Shown: positions 8,839 to 20,840, numbered from the stretch's first letter. The stretch: 64,000 nt of DNA from Petroclostridium xylanilyticum (GCF_002252565.1 NZ_NPML01000002.1:62001-126000), one strand, 5' to 3'. Notes: generated from the letters alone by a model not told the origin. A program made the numbers and translations.

Positions 8839-8966
8839 GTGTCAAGGGGCGTGTCAAGGGGACGGACAGTGTCAAGGGGACGGGACAGTGTCAAGGGGAC
8901 GGGGTTGTTGACAACACCCAGGTTGTCGATAACCCCGTCCCCTTGGCATTCGTCCCCTTGGCATTC
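8839..8966. repeat. GTGTCAAGGGGAC word repeat with inverted copies
   Basis: Four direct copies of GTGTCAAGGGG start at 8839, 8851, 8869 and 8888. They are followed by an inverted stretch (CCCCGTCCCCTTGGCATT, then CGTCCCCTTGGCATT) at about 8933-8966. The whole can fold as a GC-rich hairpin that lies between the convergent 3' ends of two genes and may terminate both. Composition is far more GC-rich than the flanks. Confidence 0.85.
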
Positions 8967-8997
8967 CGTTTTTGCACAGTCTGCCGTCCCTTTGCTT

Positions 8998-9768
8998 CTA
9001 AATTTCTTCAACCAGTGCCTGTTTCAACCAGTCTTTACCTAATTGTGCAAGGGCTTCTTCGCACTGTTGCCTCAATTCCTCTTCATCCATCAGCTCACCG
9101 TTTTCCAAACTTTCCTTTAATGAATCTATTTCTTTGTTGCCAAGGGTTTCTATGCTATTGTTGATGATATTTATAAGTTCCATATCCAGACCTGTTGACA
9201 AATTAGTGTTTTTATCCTCTTGTTTAAGACTAGGCGGCTGTCCATATTGATAATATGGAGTTGTATCTGGTTGTCCAACTTCTAATAAAACATCATTTTT
9301 GGAGGTGCTGGTACTAACACTGCCCCGGTCAAAATTATACGTATTTTCCTGCGAATCTACACCATGGATGCTAATATTTTTTGTATTATCGTACTTATCA
9401 ATGGTTGATAAATTTGATATATTTGATATATTTTTTAAACCTTTTCCTAAAACACATTCTGTTTTATCATACCTATAGCAGTCCCTTTTTTGTGTTCTTT
9501 TAGAAAATATTACATTGCTTAAATTATTTTCAATAAAAAGGACAAGAATAGAGGTTAACATTAGAACTACTGACAATAATAAGGCAATCATAGTAAAATC
9601 GAAATTTTTCAAAAGAAATGGAAAGATTAAACTTATTATAAGAGAAATTATACCTGATGTAATTGTAGCAAATGATGAAATATGGGCACTTTCTTTAAAA
9701 AATAAGATTAGAGTAACTGTCCCAGCTAGTATTAAGAGACTGGCTATACTAATGTAAATATCTATCAT
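8998..9768 (-). CDS. Hypothetical membrane protein with three N-terminal helices
   Basis: This is a 256-aa ORF with a well-placed AGGAG five bases before its ATG. Three hydrophobic helices occupy residues 4-82. The rest is polar, Asn/Ser-rich and probably disordered until an acidic helical C-terminus (EEELRQQCEEALAQLG). No family was recognised. It is flanked by the GTGTCAAGGGG repeat at its 3' end and a long AT-rich spacer at its 5' end. The strong ribosome site and length make it likely real. Confidence 0.65.
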   Translation of the reverse strand: MIDIYISIASLLILAGTVTLILFFKESAHISSFATITSGIISLIISLIFPFLLKNFDFTMIALLLSVVLMLTSILVLFIENNLSNVIFSKRTQKRDCYRYDKTECVLGKGLKNISNISNLSTIDKYDNTKNISIHGVDSQENTYNFDRGSVSTSTSKNDVLLEVGQPDTTPYYQYGQPPSLKQEDKNTNLSTGLDMELINIINNSIETLGNKEIDSLKESLENGELMDEEELRQQCEEALAQLGKDWLKQALVEEI

Positions 9769-10160
9769 ACTCTCTCCTAACCATTTAATAGAAATTGTTT
9801 TATTAAACTTCCTAGTATATAGTATAGGAAATTGCGCTTTTTTGTAAAGTATAATTTCTTAATAATATCAACCAAAATACTACTTTATATTTTATAATAC
9901 GACAAGATTATCTAATATAGGTATTTAGCACTATAAGGATTTAGGACTATAGTTGCAAAATGAAATATTTCCCCATTTGAATTTAATGAACAGTAAAAAA
10001 GTCTATTATTTTTTTACATTATATAGTATAATAAAAATTAATACAATAGGTTTTGATTACTTACAAGCGGATAAAGCAGATTACGGAAAATATAGTTTGG
10101 TAAATTCGGATGATCTTCTATTAATATAAGATAACAGGGAACAATAAGGAGAGTCAATTT
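9769..10160. other. AT-rich divergent spacer before zapA
   Basis: This spacer between divergent genes contains a short hairpin (TTCCTA/TAGGAA around 9810-9832) and a consensus -10 box TATAAT at 10027-10032 on the + strand. That box could serve zapA, but the -35 is poor. No small ORF or RNA gene was recognised. Confidence 0.5.
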
Positions 10161-10613
10161 ATGGCATCAAAAACCAAAGTCGAAGTTAAAATTAATGGCA
10201 AGGATTATACGGTAATAGGTGTAGAATCAGAAGAATATATTCAAAAAGTAGCACTATACATAGATAAAAAGATGAATGAAATAACTAATTTAAATAACAG
10301 ATTAAGTACTTCCATGGCAGCGGTCCTTACGGCAATTAATGTGGCAGATGATTATTTTAAAACCCTTGAGGCTTTAGATAACCTCAGAAACCAGGTGCAA
10401 CAATATATACAAGAGCTGGATGAAGCCACCTCAGAACTTGAAAAATATAAAAAAGAAAATGAAGAATTAAAAGAAACCATTCAACAGCTTCAGATTGATT
10501 TGGTTAGGAAAGAGACCGAACTAAGAGACTTTATCAATACATTTGATAATCCGCCAAGGGAAAGAGACAATACTGTCAAAATTGATAATGCTCGTAAAAT
10601 TAGAGCAAAATAG
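10161..10613 (+). CDS. zapA: Cell division protein ZapA
   Basis: The 150-aa protein starts with the ZapA beta-hairpin region (VEVKINGKDYTVIG), an EYIQKVALYIDKKM helix, and a long coiled coil over residues 75-130 rich in Glu/Lys/Leu. ZapA binds and bundles FtsZ at the division ring. The ribosome site AAGGAGAG is correctly spaced. It is longer than proteobacterial ZapA because of the extended coiled coil, which is usual in Firmicutes. It is monocistronic, with a terminator hairpin following. Confidence 0.9.
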   Translation: MASKTKVEVKINGKDYTVIGVESEEYIQKVALYIDKKMNEITNLNNRLSTSMAAVLTAINVADDYFKTLEALDNLRNQVQQYIQELDEATSELEKYKKENEELKETIQQLQIDLVRKETELRDFINTFDNPPRERDNTVKIDNARKIRAK

Positions 10614-10620
10614 TATGTAG

Positions 10621-10647
10621 GTACCGGTTATATAACTGGTGCTTTTT
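10621..10647 (+). terminator. Terminator after zapA
   Basis: A short stem of GTACCGGTTA with its near-complement (two G-U pairs) is followed by CTTTTTC. The position just after the zapA stop supports intrinsic termination. Confidence 0.75.
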
Positions 10648-10704
10648 CTTTAATAATATGAAACGTAGTCTTGCCTGAAACTACCGGTTTTCAGACAAAA
10701 AAAG

Positions 10705-10742
10705 GCCACATCATTATTTGTGCCGGGTGTGCCCGGCGTGGC
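10705..10742 (+). other. Nested GC hairpin upstream of the DUF362 gene
   Basis: The outer pair GCCAC/GTGGC encloses a perfect GCCGGG-TGTG-CCCGGC hairpin (10722-10737). It lies about 55 bases before the next start codon in an otherwise AT-rich spacer. It may be a terminator for read-through from zapA or a leader structure; no U-tract follows. Confidence 0.5.
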
Positions 10743-10798
10743 AGTTAGTTAATATAATAATAAATTTCTAAAAAATACTTTATTTGAGGGAGAGAAAT

Positions 10799-11941
10799 AT
10801 GAATAATGTTTCACTTTTGCGTTGCGATGAATATGACTATAAAAAAGTTAAAACTGTTATAGACCAGACTTTTATCAATCTTGGCGGAATACAAAAGTTT
10901 GTAAAACCGGGCATGAAAGTATTACTTAAAATTAACTTATTAATGAAAAAAAAGCCCGAAGAAGCTACAACCACTCATCCTGTTTTTGTAGAAGCTCTTA
11001 CGCGGGCTGTCCAGGAAGCGGGAGGCGTTGTTACCATAGCGGATAGTCCGGGAGGTTTATATACTGAGAAAGCGCTCAAAGGTGTTTACTCAGTTTGCGG
11101 TATTGAAGAAGTAGCCAAAAAAACCGGCGCAATATTAAATTATGACCTTACCCATCAAGAGGTTTCTTTCACTGGAGGTAAAATTACCAAGTCATTCATG
11201 GTGATCAGTCCGGCGCTGGAGGCGGATTTGGTAATTACTGTCCCAAAATGTAAGACGCATGGCATGACTTTGTTTACAGGTGCTGTTAAAAATCTTTTTG
11301 GGGTGATCCCCGGCACATATAAGGCAGAATACCATTTCAGGATGCAGGATAAAAAGGATTTTTGCAATATGTTGGTGGATTTATGTCAATTAATAAGTCC
11401 TTCTTTATCCATAATGGATGCTATCGTTGGAATGGAGGGGAGTGGGCCATCAGGAGGAGATCCTAGGAAAATAGGAGCGGTTATAGCTAGTACAAGCCCT
11501 TATTTAGTAGATTTGGTTGCCACGACCATTATTGGAATAAGTCCGTCAGAAGTATATACAATTGTAAATAGTATTGAAAGAGGACTTTGTCCTTCTGACA
11601 TATCTAAAATTAATATCTTAGGTGATGACATAAGCACATTTCTGATAAAAGATTATAAATTACCGGTGGGAAGAGCGGTAAGTTTTTTGGACGGTTTACC
11701 GCCCTTTATGCAAAAAAAGATTAATGGATGGGTCAGTCCAAAACCGGTATTTATACATGAAACATGTATCGGGTGCAGGGATTGCGAAATGAATTGTCCT
11801 CCAAAGGCAATAAGCATGCGGGGAAAAAAGCCCTATGTAGATTTGAATAAATGCATAAAATGTTTCTGCTGCCAGGAGTTATGTCCTAAAAAGGCCATAG
11901 AAATAAAAAGGCCAAGGTGGGTTCAGAAATTTTTAAAATAA
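10799..11941 (+). CDS. DUF362 protein with C-terminal 2x[4Fe-4S] ferredoxin
   Basis: This is a 380-aa protein. Residues 1-300 form a DUF362 domain (motifs VLLKINLL, HPVFVEAL, DSPGG, PKCKTHG). The C-terminus is a bacterial ferredoxin with CIGCRDCEMNC and CIKCFCCQELC. DUF362 proteins are cytoplasmic iron-sulfur proteins of unknown reaction. The start at ATG 10799 is preceded by GAGGGAGAG; an in-frame TTG at 10784 overlaps that site and is unlikely. It is apparently monocistronic. Confidence 0.9.
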   Translation: MNNVSLLRCDEYDYKKVKTVIDQTFINLGGIQKFVKPGMKVLLKINLLMKKKPEEATTTHPVFVEALTRAVQEAGGVVTIADSPGGLYTEKALKGVYSVCGIEEVAKKTGAILNYDLTHQEVSFTGGKITKSFMVISPALEADLVITVPKCKTHGMTLFTGAVKNLFGVIPGTYKAEYHFRMQDKKDFCNMLVDLCQLISPSLSIMDAIVGMEGSGPSGGDPRKIGAVIASTSPYLVDLVATTIIGISPSEVYTIVNSIERGLCPSDISKINILGDDISTFLIKDYKLPVGRAVSFLDGLPPFMQKKINGWVSPKPVFIHETCIGCRDCEMNCPPKAISMRGKKPYVDLNKCIKCFCCQELCPKKAIEIKRPRWVQKFLK

Positions 11942-12004
11942 TCTACATAAAAAGAGGATTTTTAATAAAACATATAGAATAATAATTATATGTTTAGTTG
12001 GCAT

Positions 12005-12059
12005 ATATCGACAACAAATATTAAAATTAAAAAAATAAATTAAAGTTGGTTAATTATAA
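12005..12059 (+). promoter_or_regulatory. Shared upstream element, copy A (before cheX)
   Basis: Two blocks, ATATCGACAAC and TTAAAGTTGGTTAATTATAA (12040-12059), recur in the same order at 14077-14181 upstream of gap. This copy has only one arm of the inverted repeat found there. It sits 48-100 bases before cheX and could be an operator or promoter region. Confidence 0.5.
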
Positions 12060-12106
12060 GCAATATTGGCGGAATTATACAATATTTACAGAGGGGTGGG
12101 GGTAAA

Positions 12107-12571
12107 ATGAATGTTGAATATATTAACCCGTTTATTGAGGCAAGTCAATCGGTATTAAAATCAATTGCGAATATGGAAGTAACCCTTGGAAAGGTGTACC
12201 TGAAGAATTCTCCTTATCCGAGCGATACTTTAGCTATTATTATTGGATTGACCGGGAAGCTGAGAGGGCAGGTAATTTTTAGTATGAATAAAGAAGTCGC
12301 CTGTAAAATTGCATCTGCTATGATGATGGGCATGCCGGTAACTGAACTTGATGAAATATCCAGAAGTGCTGTTACCGAAGCGGCTAATATGATACTTGGA
12401 AATACAGCAACAATATTATATAACCGGGGAATAGCTATTGATATTACTCCGCCTTCTTTACTGATGGGAGATAACATGCAGATATCCACTAATAAAATGA
12501 AGACGGTATGTGTGCCGTTAAACATTTCTAACGGCGGAACCATAGAGCTGGATATTGCAGTAGCGGAATAA
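12107..12571 (+). CDS. cheX: CheX-type CheY-P phosphatase
   Basis: This 154-aa protein has the CheX/CheC fold. It carries one phosphatase motif E-x2-N in AVTEAANMILGN near residue 90, and the N-terminal MNVEYINPFIEAS typical of CheX. It would dephosphorylate a CheY-type receiver in the cytoplasm. The ribosome site GAGGGGTGGGGG is strong. It is 15 bases ahead of trmL and far from other che genes here, so its partner receiver is uncertain; the chemosensory operon at 53-64 kb has no phosphatase of its own. Confidence 0.88.
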   Translation: MNVEYINPFIEASQSVLKSIANMEVTLGKVYLKNSPYPSDTLAIIIGLTGKLRGQVIFSMNKEVACKIASAMMMGMPVTELDEISRSAVTEAANMILGNTATILYNRGIAIDITPPSLLMGDNMQISTNKMKTVCVPLNISNGGTIELDIAVAE

Positions 12572-12586
12572 AAGGATGGGACTAAA

Positions 12587-13081
12587 ATGAATCTAAATGT
12601 TGTTCTTGTAGAACCCGAAATTCCCCAAAATACCGGAAACATTGCAAGAACATGTGCTGCAGTGGGTGCGCGTCTGCATCTTGTCAAACCTCTTGGATTT
12701 TCGGTGGATGATAGGCATTTAAAACGAGCCGGTTTGGACTACTGGCATTTACTGGACATACAATATTATGATAATATTGAACATTTCTTTAAGGTAAATA
12801 AAGGCGGAAACTTTTTTTATGCCACAACAAAAGCAGTAAATATTTATAGCGATATTACATACCCTGATAATTGTTTCCTGGTATTTGGTAAAGAAACTGC
12901 CGGGCTTCCTGAAGAACTTTTGAAAGATAACAAGGACAGGTGTATACGAATTCCTATGATTGAAGGAGCCAGGTCACTCAATCTTTCTAATTCGGTAGCC
13001 ATTATAGTATATGAAGCTTTACGGCAAAAGGGATTTGAGTCACTTAAGGGACAAGGGAATTTGACAAAATTTGAATGGTAA
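12587..13081 (+). CDS. trmL: tRNA (cytidine/uridine-34-2'-O)-methyltransferase TrmL
   Basis: The 164-aa SPOUT methyltransferase shows all family motifs: EIPQNTGNIARTCAA at the N-terminus, FGKETAGLPEELL (motif 2, near residue 102) and IPM-x6-SLNLSNSVAIIVYEA (motif 3). It methylates the wobble nucleotide of tRNA-Leu using SAM bound in the trefoil knot. Length matches TrmL. It follows cheX by 15 bases, with AAAGGATGGG as ribosome site, and precedes a DegV gene. Confidence 0.93.
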   Translation: MNLNVVLVEPEIPQNTGNIARTCAAVGARLHLVKPLGFSVDDRHLKRAGLDYWHLLDIQYYDNIEHFFKVNKGGNFFYATTKAVNIYSDITYPDNCFLVFGKETAGLPEELLKDNKDRCIRIPMIEGARSLNLSNSVAIIVYEALRQKGFESLKGQGNLTKFEW

Positions 13082-13105
13082 AAAAGAACCGGGGAGGGAA
13101 AATCA

Positions 13106-13951
13106 ATGGCAAAAATTAAAATTATTACAGATAGTACTGCAGACATCCCAAAGAATCTAGCAGAGGAACTGAATATTACAGTTGTACCGTTAACAGTTCA
13201 TTTTGGTGAAGAGTCTTATAAAGATTGGTACGATCTTACTTCCACCGAGTTTTTTGAAAAACTGAAAAATTCCGATGTAATGCCTACTACTTCACAGATT
13301 AGTCCGGCAGCTTTTGAAGAAGTTTTTAGAAAAGAGTTGCAAGAAAATGATTCAATTATCTGTGTAACCCTTTCCTCAAAAGCAAGTGGTACTTATCAAT
13401 CGGCAGTAATTGCAAAGAATAGCATAGAAGATGCAGATATAGAAGTCATCGACTCTATGCTGCTATCTTACGGTTACGGTATGGTAGTGGTAGAAGCTGC
13501 TAAAATGGCGAAAGAAGGAAAATCTAAACAGGAGATTATCGGGCGGGTCAATTACTTATTAGAAAGAATAGATACCTACTTTATTGTAGATACGTTGGAA
13601 TATTTAAAAAAAGGTGGAAGAATCAATCTGGCTGCTGCTGTAATAGGAAATATATTGAATATAAAGCCGGTATTGGGAATTAAAGATGGGCTGGTAGTTC
13701 CGGTGGATAAGATACGTGGCAGCAAGAACATTATCCCTAAAATGGTTGAACTTATAAAAAGTAAAGGCTATAATATGTCTAATCAGGTTGTTGGTCTTGC
13801 TCACGGTGCTATACCGGACAGGCTTGAAGAATTAAAAGAAGCAATTGAGAATGAATTTCACCCCAAGGGCTTTGTAATTTCAGAAGTAGGCAGCGTAATT
13901 GGTGCCCATTCCGGACCGGGAGTTATTGGGGCATTTTTTATAAGAGACTAA
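13106..13951 (+). CDS. DegV-family fatty-acid-binding protein (FakB-like)
   Basis: This 281-aa protein starts with the DegV signature KIITDSTADIP. It contains the second-domain motifs (SSKASGTYQSA, DTLEYLKKGGRI, VGLAHGAIPDR, GPGVIGAFF). DegV/FakB proteins bind a fatty acid and present it to the kinase FakA for phosphorylation; no fakA is seen nearby. The start follows GGGGAGGG. It is the last gene of the cheX-trmL-degV run and is followed by a clear terminator. Confidence 0.9.
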   Translation: MAKIKIITDSTADIPKNLAEELNITVVPLTVHFGEESYKDWYDLTSTEFFEKLKNSDVMPTTSQISPAAFEEVFRKELQENDSIICVTLSSKASGTYQSAVIAKNSIEDADIEVIDSMLLSYGYGMVVVEAAKMAKEGKSKQEIIGRVNYLLERIDTYFIVDTLEYLKKGGRINLAAAVIGNILNIKPVLGIKDGLVVPVDKIRGSKNIIPKMVELIKSKGYNMSNQVVGLAHGAIPDRLEELKEAIENEFHPKGFVISEVGSVIGAHSGPGVIGAFFIRD

Positions 13952-13961
13952 AATTGAGATT

Positions 13962-14008
13962 GAGATTAAGTTTTTGTAGAATACTTTTTCTTAGTCTCAT
14001 TTTTTTTA
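13962..14008 (+). terminator. Terminator after degV
   Basis: The stem GAGATTAAG (13962-13970) pairs with CTTAGTCTC (13990-13998), with one G-U pair and a 19-base loop. Eight T residues follow (14000-14007). Confidence 0.8.
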
Positions 14009-14128
14009 AGCATATTCACTAAAATTAAGCACAAAGCTGAATCAAAATATCTGTATTTACTATTTGGTGATTATTTATATCGATAACCGATATTAAAGTT
14101 AAAAATAAATTAATGTAGTTATCGATGA

Positions 14129-14177
14129 AATTAACCAACTTTAAAGTCAAAATATTTAGTTTTAAAGTTGGTTAATT
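14129..14177. promoter_or_regulatory. 17-bp inverted repeat overlapping the gap promoter (operator candidate)
   Basis: A perfect inverted repeat AATTAACCAACTTTAAA (14129-14145) and TTTAAAGTTGGTTAATT (14161-14177) is separated by 15 bases. The right arm covers the -35 box TTGGTT of the proposed gap promoter, as expected for a repressor site. The right arm is also present upstream of cheX at 12040. The binding protein is unknown. Confidence 0.65.
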
Positions 14178-14195
14178 ATAAAAAAACAGTATAAT
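14168..14195 (+). promoter_or_regulatory. Proposed upstream gap promoter
   Basis: TTGGTT (14168-14173), a 16-base spacer and a consensus TATAAT (14190-14195). It predicts a leader of about 210 nt before gap. Confidence 0.55.
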
Positions 14196-14281
14196 TTATA
14201 AGAAATTTGGAGATGTTTAAAAGGGACTGTATTATGATTAGCAGGAAATTGTTAAAAATTTAATAAATTTTCTTTTATCAC

Positions 14282-14310
14282 TTGAAAACTTGATTGAAAT
14301 AATATAAAAT
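14282..14310 (+). promoter_or_regulatory. Proposed downstream gap promoter
   Basis: TTGAAA (14282-14287), a 17-base spacer and TAAAAT (14305-14310), about 100 bases before the gap start. It does not overlap the inverted repeat, so it could give constitutive expression. Confidence 0.5.
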
Positions 14311-14407
14311 GTATTCGGCAATATAGGAAAGTCTTACTAATAGGTTGTAGGCTACGTTGTAGCTTAAATATATATCAATACAACACTACTACATACTAGG
14401 AGGATGA

Positions 14408-15427
<1,020 letters not shown>

Positions 15428-15463
15428 TATAAAGATAGCTCGGAGAGAGCCGCAATATTAATT

Positions 15464-15552
15464 GCATCCGTGGACATTAGTGCGAAAATAGTGGACAGTG
15501 GATAGTTTTTGAATTGAGAATTGACAATTAACAATTAAGAATTAAGAATTGG
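15464..15552. repeat. GTGGACA and AATT-word repeats between gap and pgk
   Basis: This stretch has words of the type GTGGACATTAG and GTGGACAGTGGATAG, then a run of related AATT words (GAATTGAGAATTGACAATTAACAATTAAG-like, split here into ATTGACAATTAACAATTAAG). GTGGACAGTGG words recur near smpB (24583). It is non-coding and sits directly before the gap terminator. Confidence 0.7.
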
Positions 15553-15556
15553 AGGT

Positions 15557-15604
15557 CCGGTTTTGTAATGTGTAGTAAATGCATTATAGGACCGGGCTTT
15601 TTTA
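15557..15604 (+). terminator. Terminator of gap
   Basis: A 14-bp stem (CCGGTTTTGTAATG with CATTATAGGACCGG, three G-U pairs) has an 11-base loop and is followed by GC and six T residues. Confidence 0.85.
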
Positions 15605-15644
15605 AAATTTATAGTTACATAATCTTTATAAGAGGTGACAAAAA

Positions 15645-17585
15645 ATGATGAACAAGAAGACCATAGAAGACATTCAAGTGTCTGGAAAAAGAGTGCTGGT
15701 AAGATGTGATTTTAACGTACCATTGGATGAAAACAAAAATATCACTGATGAAAACCGAATTGTAGGTGCTTTGCCAACTATCAAGTATCTTATGAATCAG
15801 GGTGCAAAGGTTATACTTTGTTCACACCTGGGAAGACCAAAGGGAGAATTTAATCCAAAATACAGTCTAAAACCCGTTGCAAAAAGGTTGAGCGAATTAT
15901 TAGGAAAAGAAGTAGTAATGGCAGAAGATGTAATTGGAGAAAGTGCAAAAGCTGCTGTTGCTGCAATGAAAGACGGAGACGTTGTTTTACTGGAAAACGT
16001 AAGGTATCATAAGGAAGAGGAAAAGAACGATCCGGAATTTGCAAAAGCTCTTGCCAGCCTGGCGGATATCTTTGTAAATGACGCTTTTGGAACTGCCCAC
16101 AGAGCTCACGCTTCAACGGCTGGGGTTGCAGACTATCTTCCAGCGGTTGCCGGATATTTGATTCAAAAAGAAATAGAAGTAATGGGTAAAGCTTTATCTA
16201 ACCCGGAAAGACCTTTTATAGCTATTTTGGGTGGAGCCAAGGTTTCTGATAAAATAGGAGTTATAGAAAATCTTCTGGATAAGGTAGATGCATTGCTCAT
16301 AGGCGGAGGAATGGCATATACTTTCTTAAAGGCAAAAGGTTATAAGATTGGTAATTCAATTTGTGAAGAAGATAAACTCGACCTTGCCAGAAAGCTTATG
16401 CAAAAAGCGGAAGAAAAAGGTGTTGATTTGTTGCTGCCTGTAGGTAGTATTGTAGCAGATGAATTCAAGCCTGATGCAAATTCTATGTATGTACCTTCTG
16501 ATGCTATGCCCGATGGCTGGATGGGTGTTGATATCGGCCATATTACTGTAGAAAAATTTGCTAATGTAATAAAGAAAGCAAAAACAATTATATGGAATGG
16601 GCCTATGGGGGTATTTGAGTTCCCCAGATTTGCAGAAGGGACAAAAGAGATAGCTGAATGTGTTGCAAAAGCTAATGCTATTACCATTATCGGCGGTGGT
16701 GATTCAGCTGCAGCAGTTGAACAACTGGGATATGCAGATAAGATGACCCATATTTCAACCGGCGGTGGTGCTTCCCTTGAATTTTTAGAAGGAAAAGTAT
16801 TGCCAGGAATAGCTGTATTGGATGATAAAAATCCAAGAAAAAAAATCATAGCCGGAAACTGGAAGATGAATAAGACTCCTACCGAAGCAGTTGCTTTAGT
16901 AGAAGAATTAAAACCCCTTGTGGCAAATGTTGATGCGGAAGTAGTTGTATGCCCGCCGTTTGTTTGTATCCCGGCAGTGAAAGCAGCAGTAGAGGGCTCA
17001 AACATTGCAGTTGGTGCGCAGAATATGTATTTTGAAGAGAAAGGTGCCTATACAGGAGAAGTTGCGCCTAATATGCTTGTTGATTTAGGTGTAAAGTATG
17101 TGATTATAGGTCACTCTGAAAGAAGGCAGTATTTTGCTGAAACTGACGAAATTGTAAACAAAAAAGTATTGACTGCATTCAAGCACGGATTAATACCAAT
17201 TGTTTGTGTTGGGGAGTCTCTTGAGCAGAGAGAACAGGGTATTACCAATGACCTTGTTAGAATGCAGACAAAGATAGCATTAAGAGGATTAACACCTGAG
17301 CAGGCAAAACAAGTAGTTATTGCTTATGAACCTATCTGGGCAATTGGGACAGGAAAGACTGCTACTGCAGAACAGGCTAATGAAGTAAATGCAGTAATAA
17401 GAGAAACTATTAAAGAGTTGTTTGGTGAGGAAGTTTCAACCTACACCAGAATACAATACGGCGGCAGTGTAAATGCTGCAAATGCAAATGAATTGATGAA
17501 CATGCCTGACATTGATGGCGGTTTAGTAGGTGGAGCAAGCCTGAAGGCTGAAGAGTTTAGTAAGATTGTTAGATATAATGACTAA
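15645..17585 (+). CDS. pgk-tpiA: Fused phosphoglycerate kinase / triosephosphate isomerase
   Basis: This is one uninterrupted 646-aa ORF. Residues 1-395 are a complete PGK ([46 protein letters not shown]). From about residue 398 a complete TPI follows ([10 protein letters not shown] near 403, IIGHSERR near 486 with the catalytic His, [14 protein letters not shown] near 560 with the catalytic Glu, and the phosphate loop GGSVNAAN). No stop, ribosome site or frameshift separates them, and only a few residues (DDKNPRKK) link the domains. Most bacteria have two genes; a similar fusion is known from Thermotoga. The ORF opens with two ATGs after AGAGGTG. Confidence 0.97.
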   Translation: MMNKKTIEDIQVSGKRVLVRCDFNVPLDENKNITDENRIVGALPTIKYLMNQGAKVILCSHLGRPKGEFNPKYSLKPVAKRLSELLGKEVVMAEDVIGESAKAAVAAMKDGDVVLLENVRYHKEEEKNDPEFAKALASLADIFVNDAFGTAHRAHASTAGVADYLPAVAGYLIQKEIEVMGKALSNPERPFIAILGGAKVSDKIGVIENLLDKVDALLIGGGMAYTFLKAKGYKIGNSICEEDKLDLARKLMQKAEEKGVDLLLPVGSIVADEFKPDANSMYVPSDAMPDGWMGVDIGHITVEKFANVIKKAKTIIWNGPMGVFEFPRFAEGTKEIAECVAKANAITIIGGGDSAAAVEQLGYADKMTHISTGGGASLEFLEGKVLPGIAVLDDKNPRKKIIAGNWKMNKTPTEAVALVEELKPLVANVDAEVVVCPPFVCIPAVKAAVEGSNIAVGAQNMYFEEKGAYTGEVAPNMLVDLGVKYVIIGHSERRQYFAETDEIVNKKVLTAFKHGLIPIVCVGESLEQREQGITNDLVRMQTKIALRGLTPEQAKQVVIAYEPIWAIGTGKTATAEQANEVNAVIRETIKELFGEEVSTYTRIQYGGSVNAANANELMNMPDIDGGLVGGASLKAEEFSKIVRYND

Positions 17586-17589
17586 TATT

Positions 17590-17665
17590 AACGTTCACGG
17601 TTCACAGTTAACAGTTCACAGCATTTTATCCGTGAACTATGAAACGTAAACTATGAACCGTGAAC
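17590..17665. repeat. Self-complementary heptamer-word repeat, copy H2
   Basis: Words GTTCACGG, GTTCACAG and GTTAACAG run to about 17620. The complementary words GTGAACTATG and CTATGAACCGTGAAC end at 17665. The repeat abuts the gpmI ribosome site and can form a long imperfect hairpin between pgk-tpiA and gpmI. Confidence 0.85.
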
Positions 17666-17685
17666 TATATTGTGAGGAGAATTTT

Positions 17686-19215
17686 ATGAAAAATAAACTG
17701 GTTATGCTTGTTGTCCTGGATGGATATGGGCTAAATGAGTTAGAAAAAGGTAATGCTATAATGGCAGCAAATACTCCTAATATGGATAGGTTTATGAAGG
17801 AATATCCAAACACTATTATTCATTGCAGCGGGTTGGATGTAGGACTGCCTGAAGGACAAATGGGAAATTCAGAAGTAGGACATACAAATATTGGTGCTGG
17901 AAGAATTGTTTACCAGGAATTAACCAGAATTACCAAATCTATTAAAGAAGACGAATTTTACCATAATGAAATTTTATTAAAAGCAATCGATAATTGCAAA
18001 AAACATGGTTCCAAACTTCACTTGTTTGGTTTGCTTTCCGATGGCGGTGTGCATAGCCATAATACACACCTGTATGCTTTATTAGAATTAGCTAAAAGAG
18101 AAGGATTGGAAGATGTGTATGTTCATTGCTTCCTTGACGGAAGAGATGTTCCACCTACCTCAGGAAGAGAGTTTGTACAACAACTGATAGAAAGAATGAG
18201 GGCAATAGGGATTGGGCAAATAGCTACTGTAATGGGAAGATATTATTCAATGGACCGTGATAATAGATGGGAACGCGTCCAAAAGGCCTATGAAGCAATG
18301 GTATTGGGCGCAGGCCCTGTCTGTGAATCGGCTGTTACGGCGGTAGAGAGGTCCTATAATGATGATGTTACTGATGAATTTGTAATTCCTACAGTGATTA
18401 CAAAGGGTGGAAAACCAACAGCGACTATAGAGGAGAATGACTCTATCATTTTCTTTAATTTCCGCCCGGACAGGGCCAGAGAAATTACCCGTACATTTGT
18501 AGACCCTGAGTTCAAGGGCTTTGAAAGAAAAAAGGGTTACTTCCCTGTACATTATGTGTGCATGACACAATACGATGCCGAAATGCCTAATGTATCAGTG
18601 GCTTTTAAACCCCAGGAACTTACCAATACTTTTGGGGAATATATCAGCAAACTTGGCTACAGGCAGCTCAGAATTGCAGAGACAGAGAAATATGCCCATG
18701 TAACCTTCTTTTTCAACGGTGGTGTAGAAGCAGTCTATGAGGGAGAAGACAGGGTATTAATTCCATCCCCCAAGGTGGCAACTTATGACATGAAGCCTGA
18801 AATGAGTGCTTATGAAGTGACTGAAGAGGTAGTAAAGAGAATAAATTCTAAAGAATATGATGTTATCATATTAAATTATGCAAACTGTGATATGGTAGGA
18901 CATACCGGAGTTTTTGAAGCTGCTGTAAAAGCTGTTGAGGCAGTAGATGAATGCATAGGAAGAGTGGTAGAAGCTGTACAAGCCCAGGATGGAATAATAC
19001 TTATTACTGCCGACCACGGCAACTCAGACCAGATGATTGACTATGTGACAGGAGGCCCCCACACAGCCCATACAACTAACGTAGTGCCTCTTATCTTGAT
19101 TGGAAAAGACGCAAAACTTAAAAAAGGAAGATTGGCTGATATCGCTCCTACCATGCTGGATATCATGGGGCTGGAAAAGCCAAAGGAAATGACAGGTGAA
19201 AGCTTGCTTAAATAA
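17686..19215 (+). CDS. gpmI: 2,3-bisphosphoglycerate-independent phosphoglycerate mutase
   Basis: The 509-aa enzyme interconverts 3- and 2-phosphoglycerate with two metal ions. It shows LDGYG at the N-terminus, the phosphorylated Ser in [14 protein letters not shown] near residue 62, [39 protein letters not shown] and TADHGN. ATG 17686 with GTGAGGAG upstream is the start; an in-frame upstream ATG at 17653 lies inside the H2 repeat and would add a non-family extension. It follows pgk-tpiA in the glycolytic block. Confidence 0.96.
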   Translation: MKNKLVMLVVLDGYGLNELEKGNAIMAANTPNMDRFMKEYPNTIIHCSGLDVGLPEGQMGNSEVGHTNIGAGRIVYQELTRITKSIKEDEFYHNEILLKAIDNCKKHGSKLHLFGLLSDGGVHSHNTHLYALLELAKREGLEDVYVHCFLDGRDVPPTSGREFVQQLIERMRAIGIGQIATVMGRYYSMDRDNRWERVQKAYEAMVLGAGPVCESAVTAVERSYNDDVTDEFVIPTVITKGGKPTATIEENDSIIFFNFRPDRAREITRTFVDPEFKGFERKKGYFPVHYVCMTQYDAEMPNVSVAFKPQELTNTFGEYISKLGYRQLRIAETEKYAHVTFFFNGGVEAVYEGEDRVLIPSPKVATYDMKPEMSAYEVTEEVVKRINSKEYDVIILNYANCDMVGHTGVFEAAVKAVEAVDECIGRVVEAVQAQDGIILITADHGNSDQMIDYVTGGPHTAHTTNVVPLILIGKDAKLKKGRLADIAPTMLDIMGLEKPKEMTGESLLK

Positions 19216-19224
19216 TTATATACT

Positions 19225-20640
<1,416 letters not shown>

Positions 20641-20651
20641 TAATTAGCAGT

Positions 20652-20706
20652 TTGGAGTGGGGAGTGAAGAGTTAAAATATTTAACTTTTCACCTTCCCAC
20701 TTTTTA
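20652..20706 (+). terminator. Hairpin after eno built from a word repeat
   Basis: GAGTGGGGAGTGAAGAGTTAAA pairs imperfectly (quoted in part: AGTGGGGAGTGAAGAG) with CTTTTCACCTTCCCACT, and TTTTTATTTA follows. A member of the GTGGGGAGTG repeat family seems to serve as the enolase terminator. Confidence 0.75.
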
Positions 20707-20840
20707 TTTAACGCTTAAATTTCAGCGTGTATATTTTTTAGTTGATGAATATTATGGAAAGAGCGTTGCAAAAAGGCTTAGAGCCTGTTATAACAATATT
20801 CTTCAACTAAATTAAATGCACCCTAAATTTCAAAAAATTG

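Noticed and set aside
16340-17005. 221-aa minus-strand frame
   Set aside because: Shadow of pgk-tpiA without any start signal.
17653-17685. Upstream in-frame start for gpmI
   Set aside because: It lies inside the H2 word repeat and lacks a ribosome site; ATG 17686 has GAGGAG in front.
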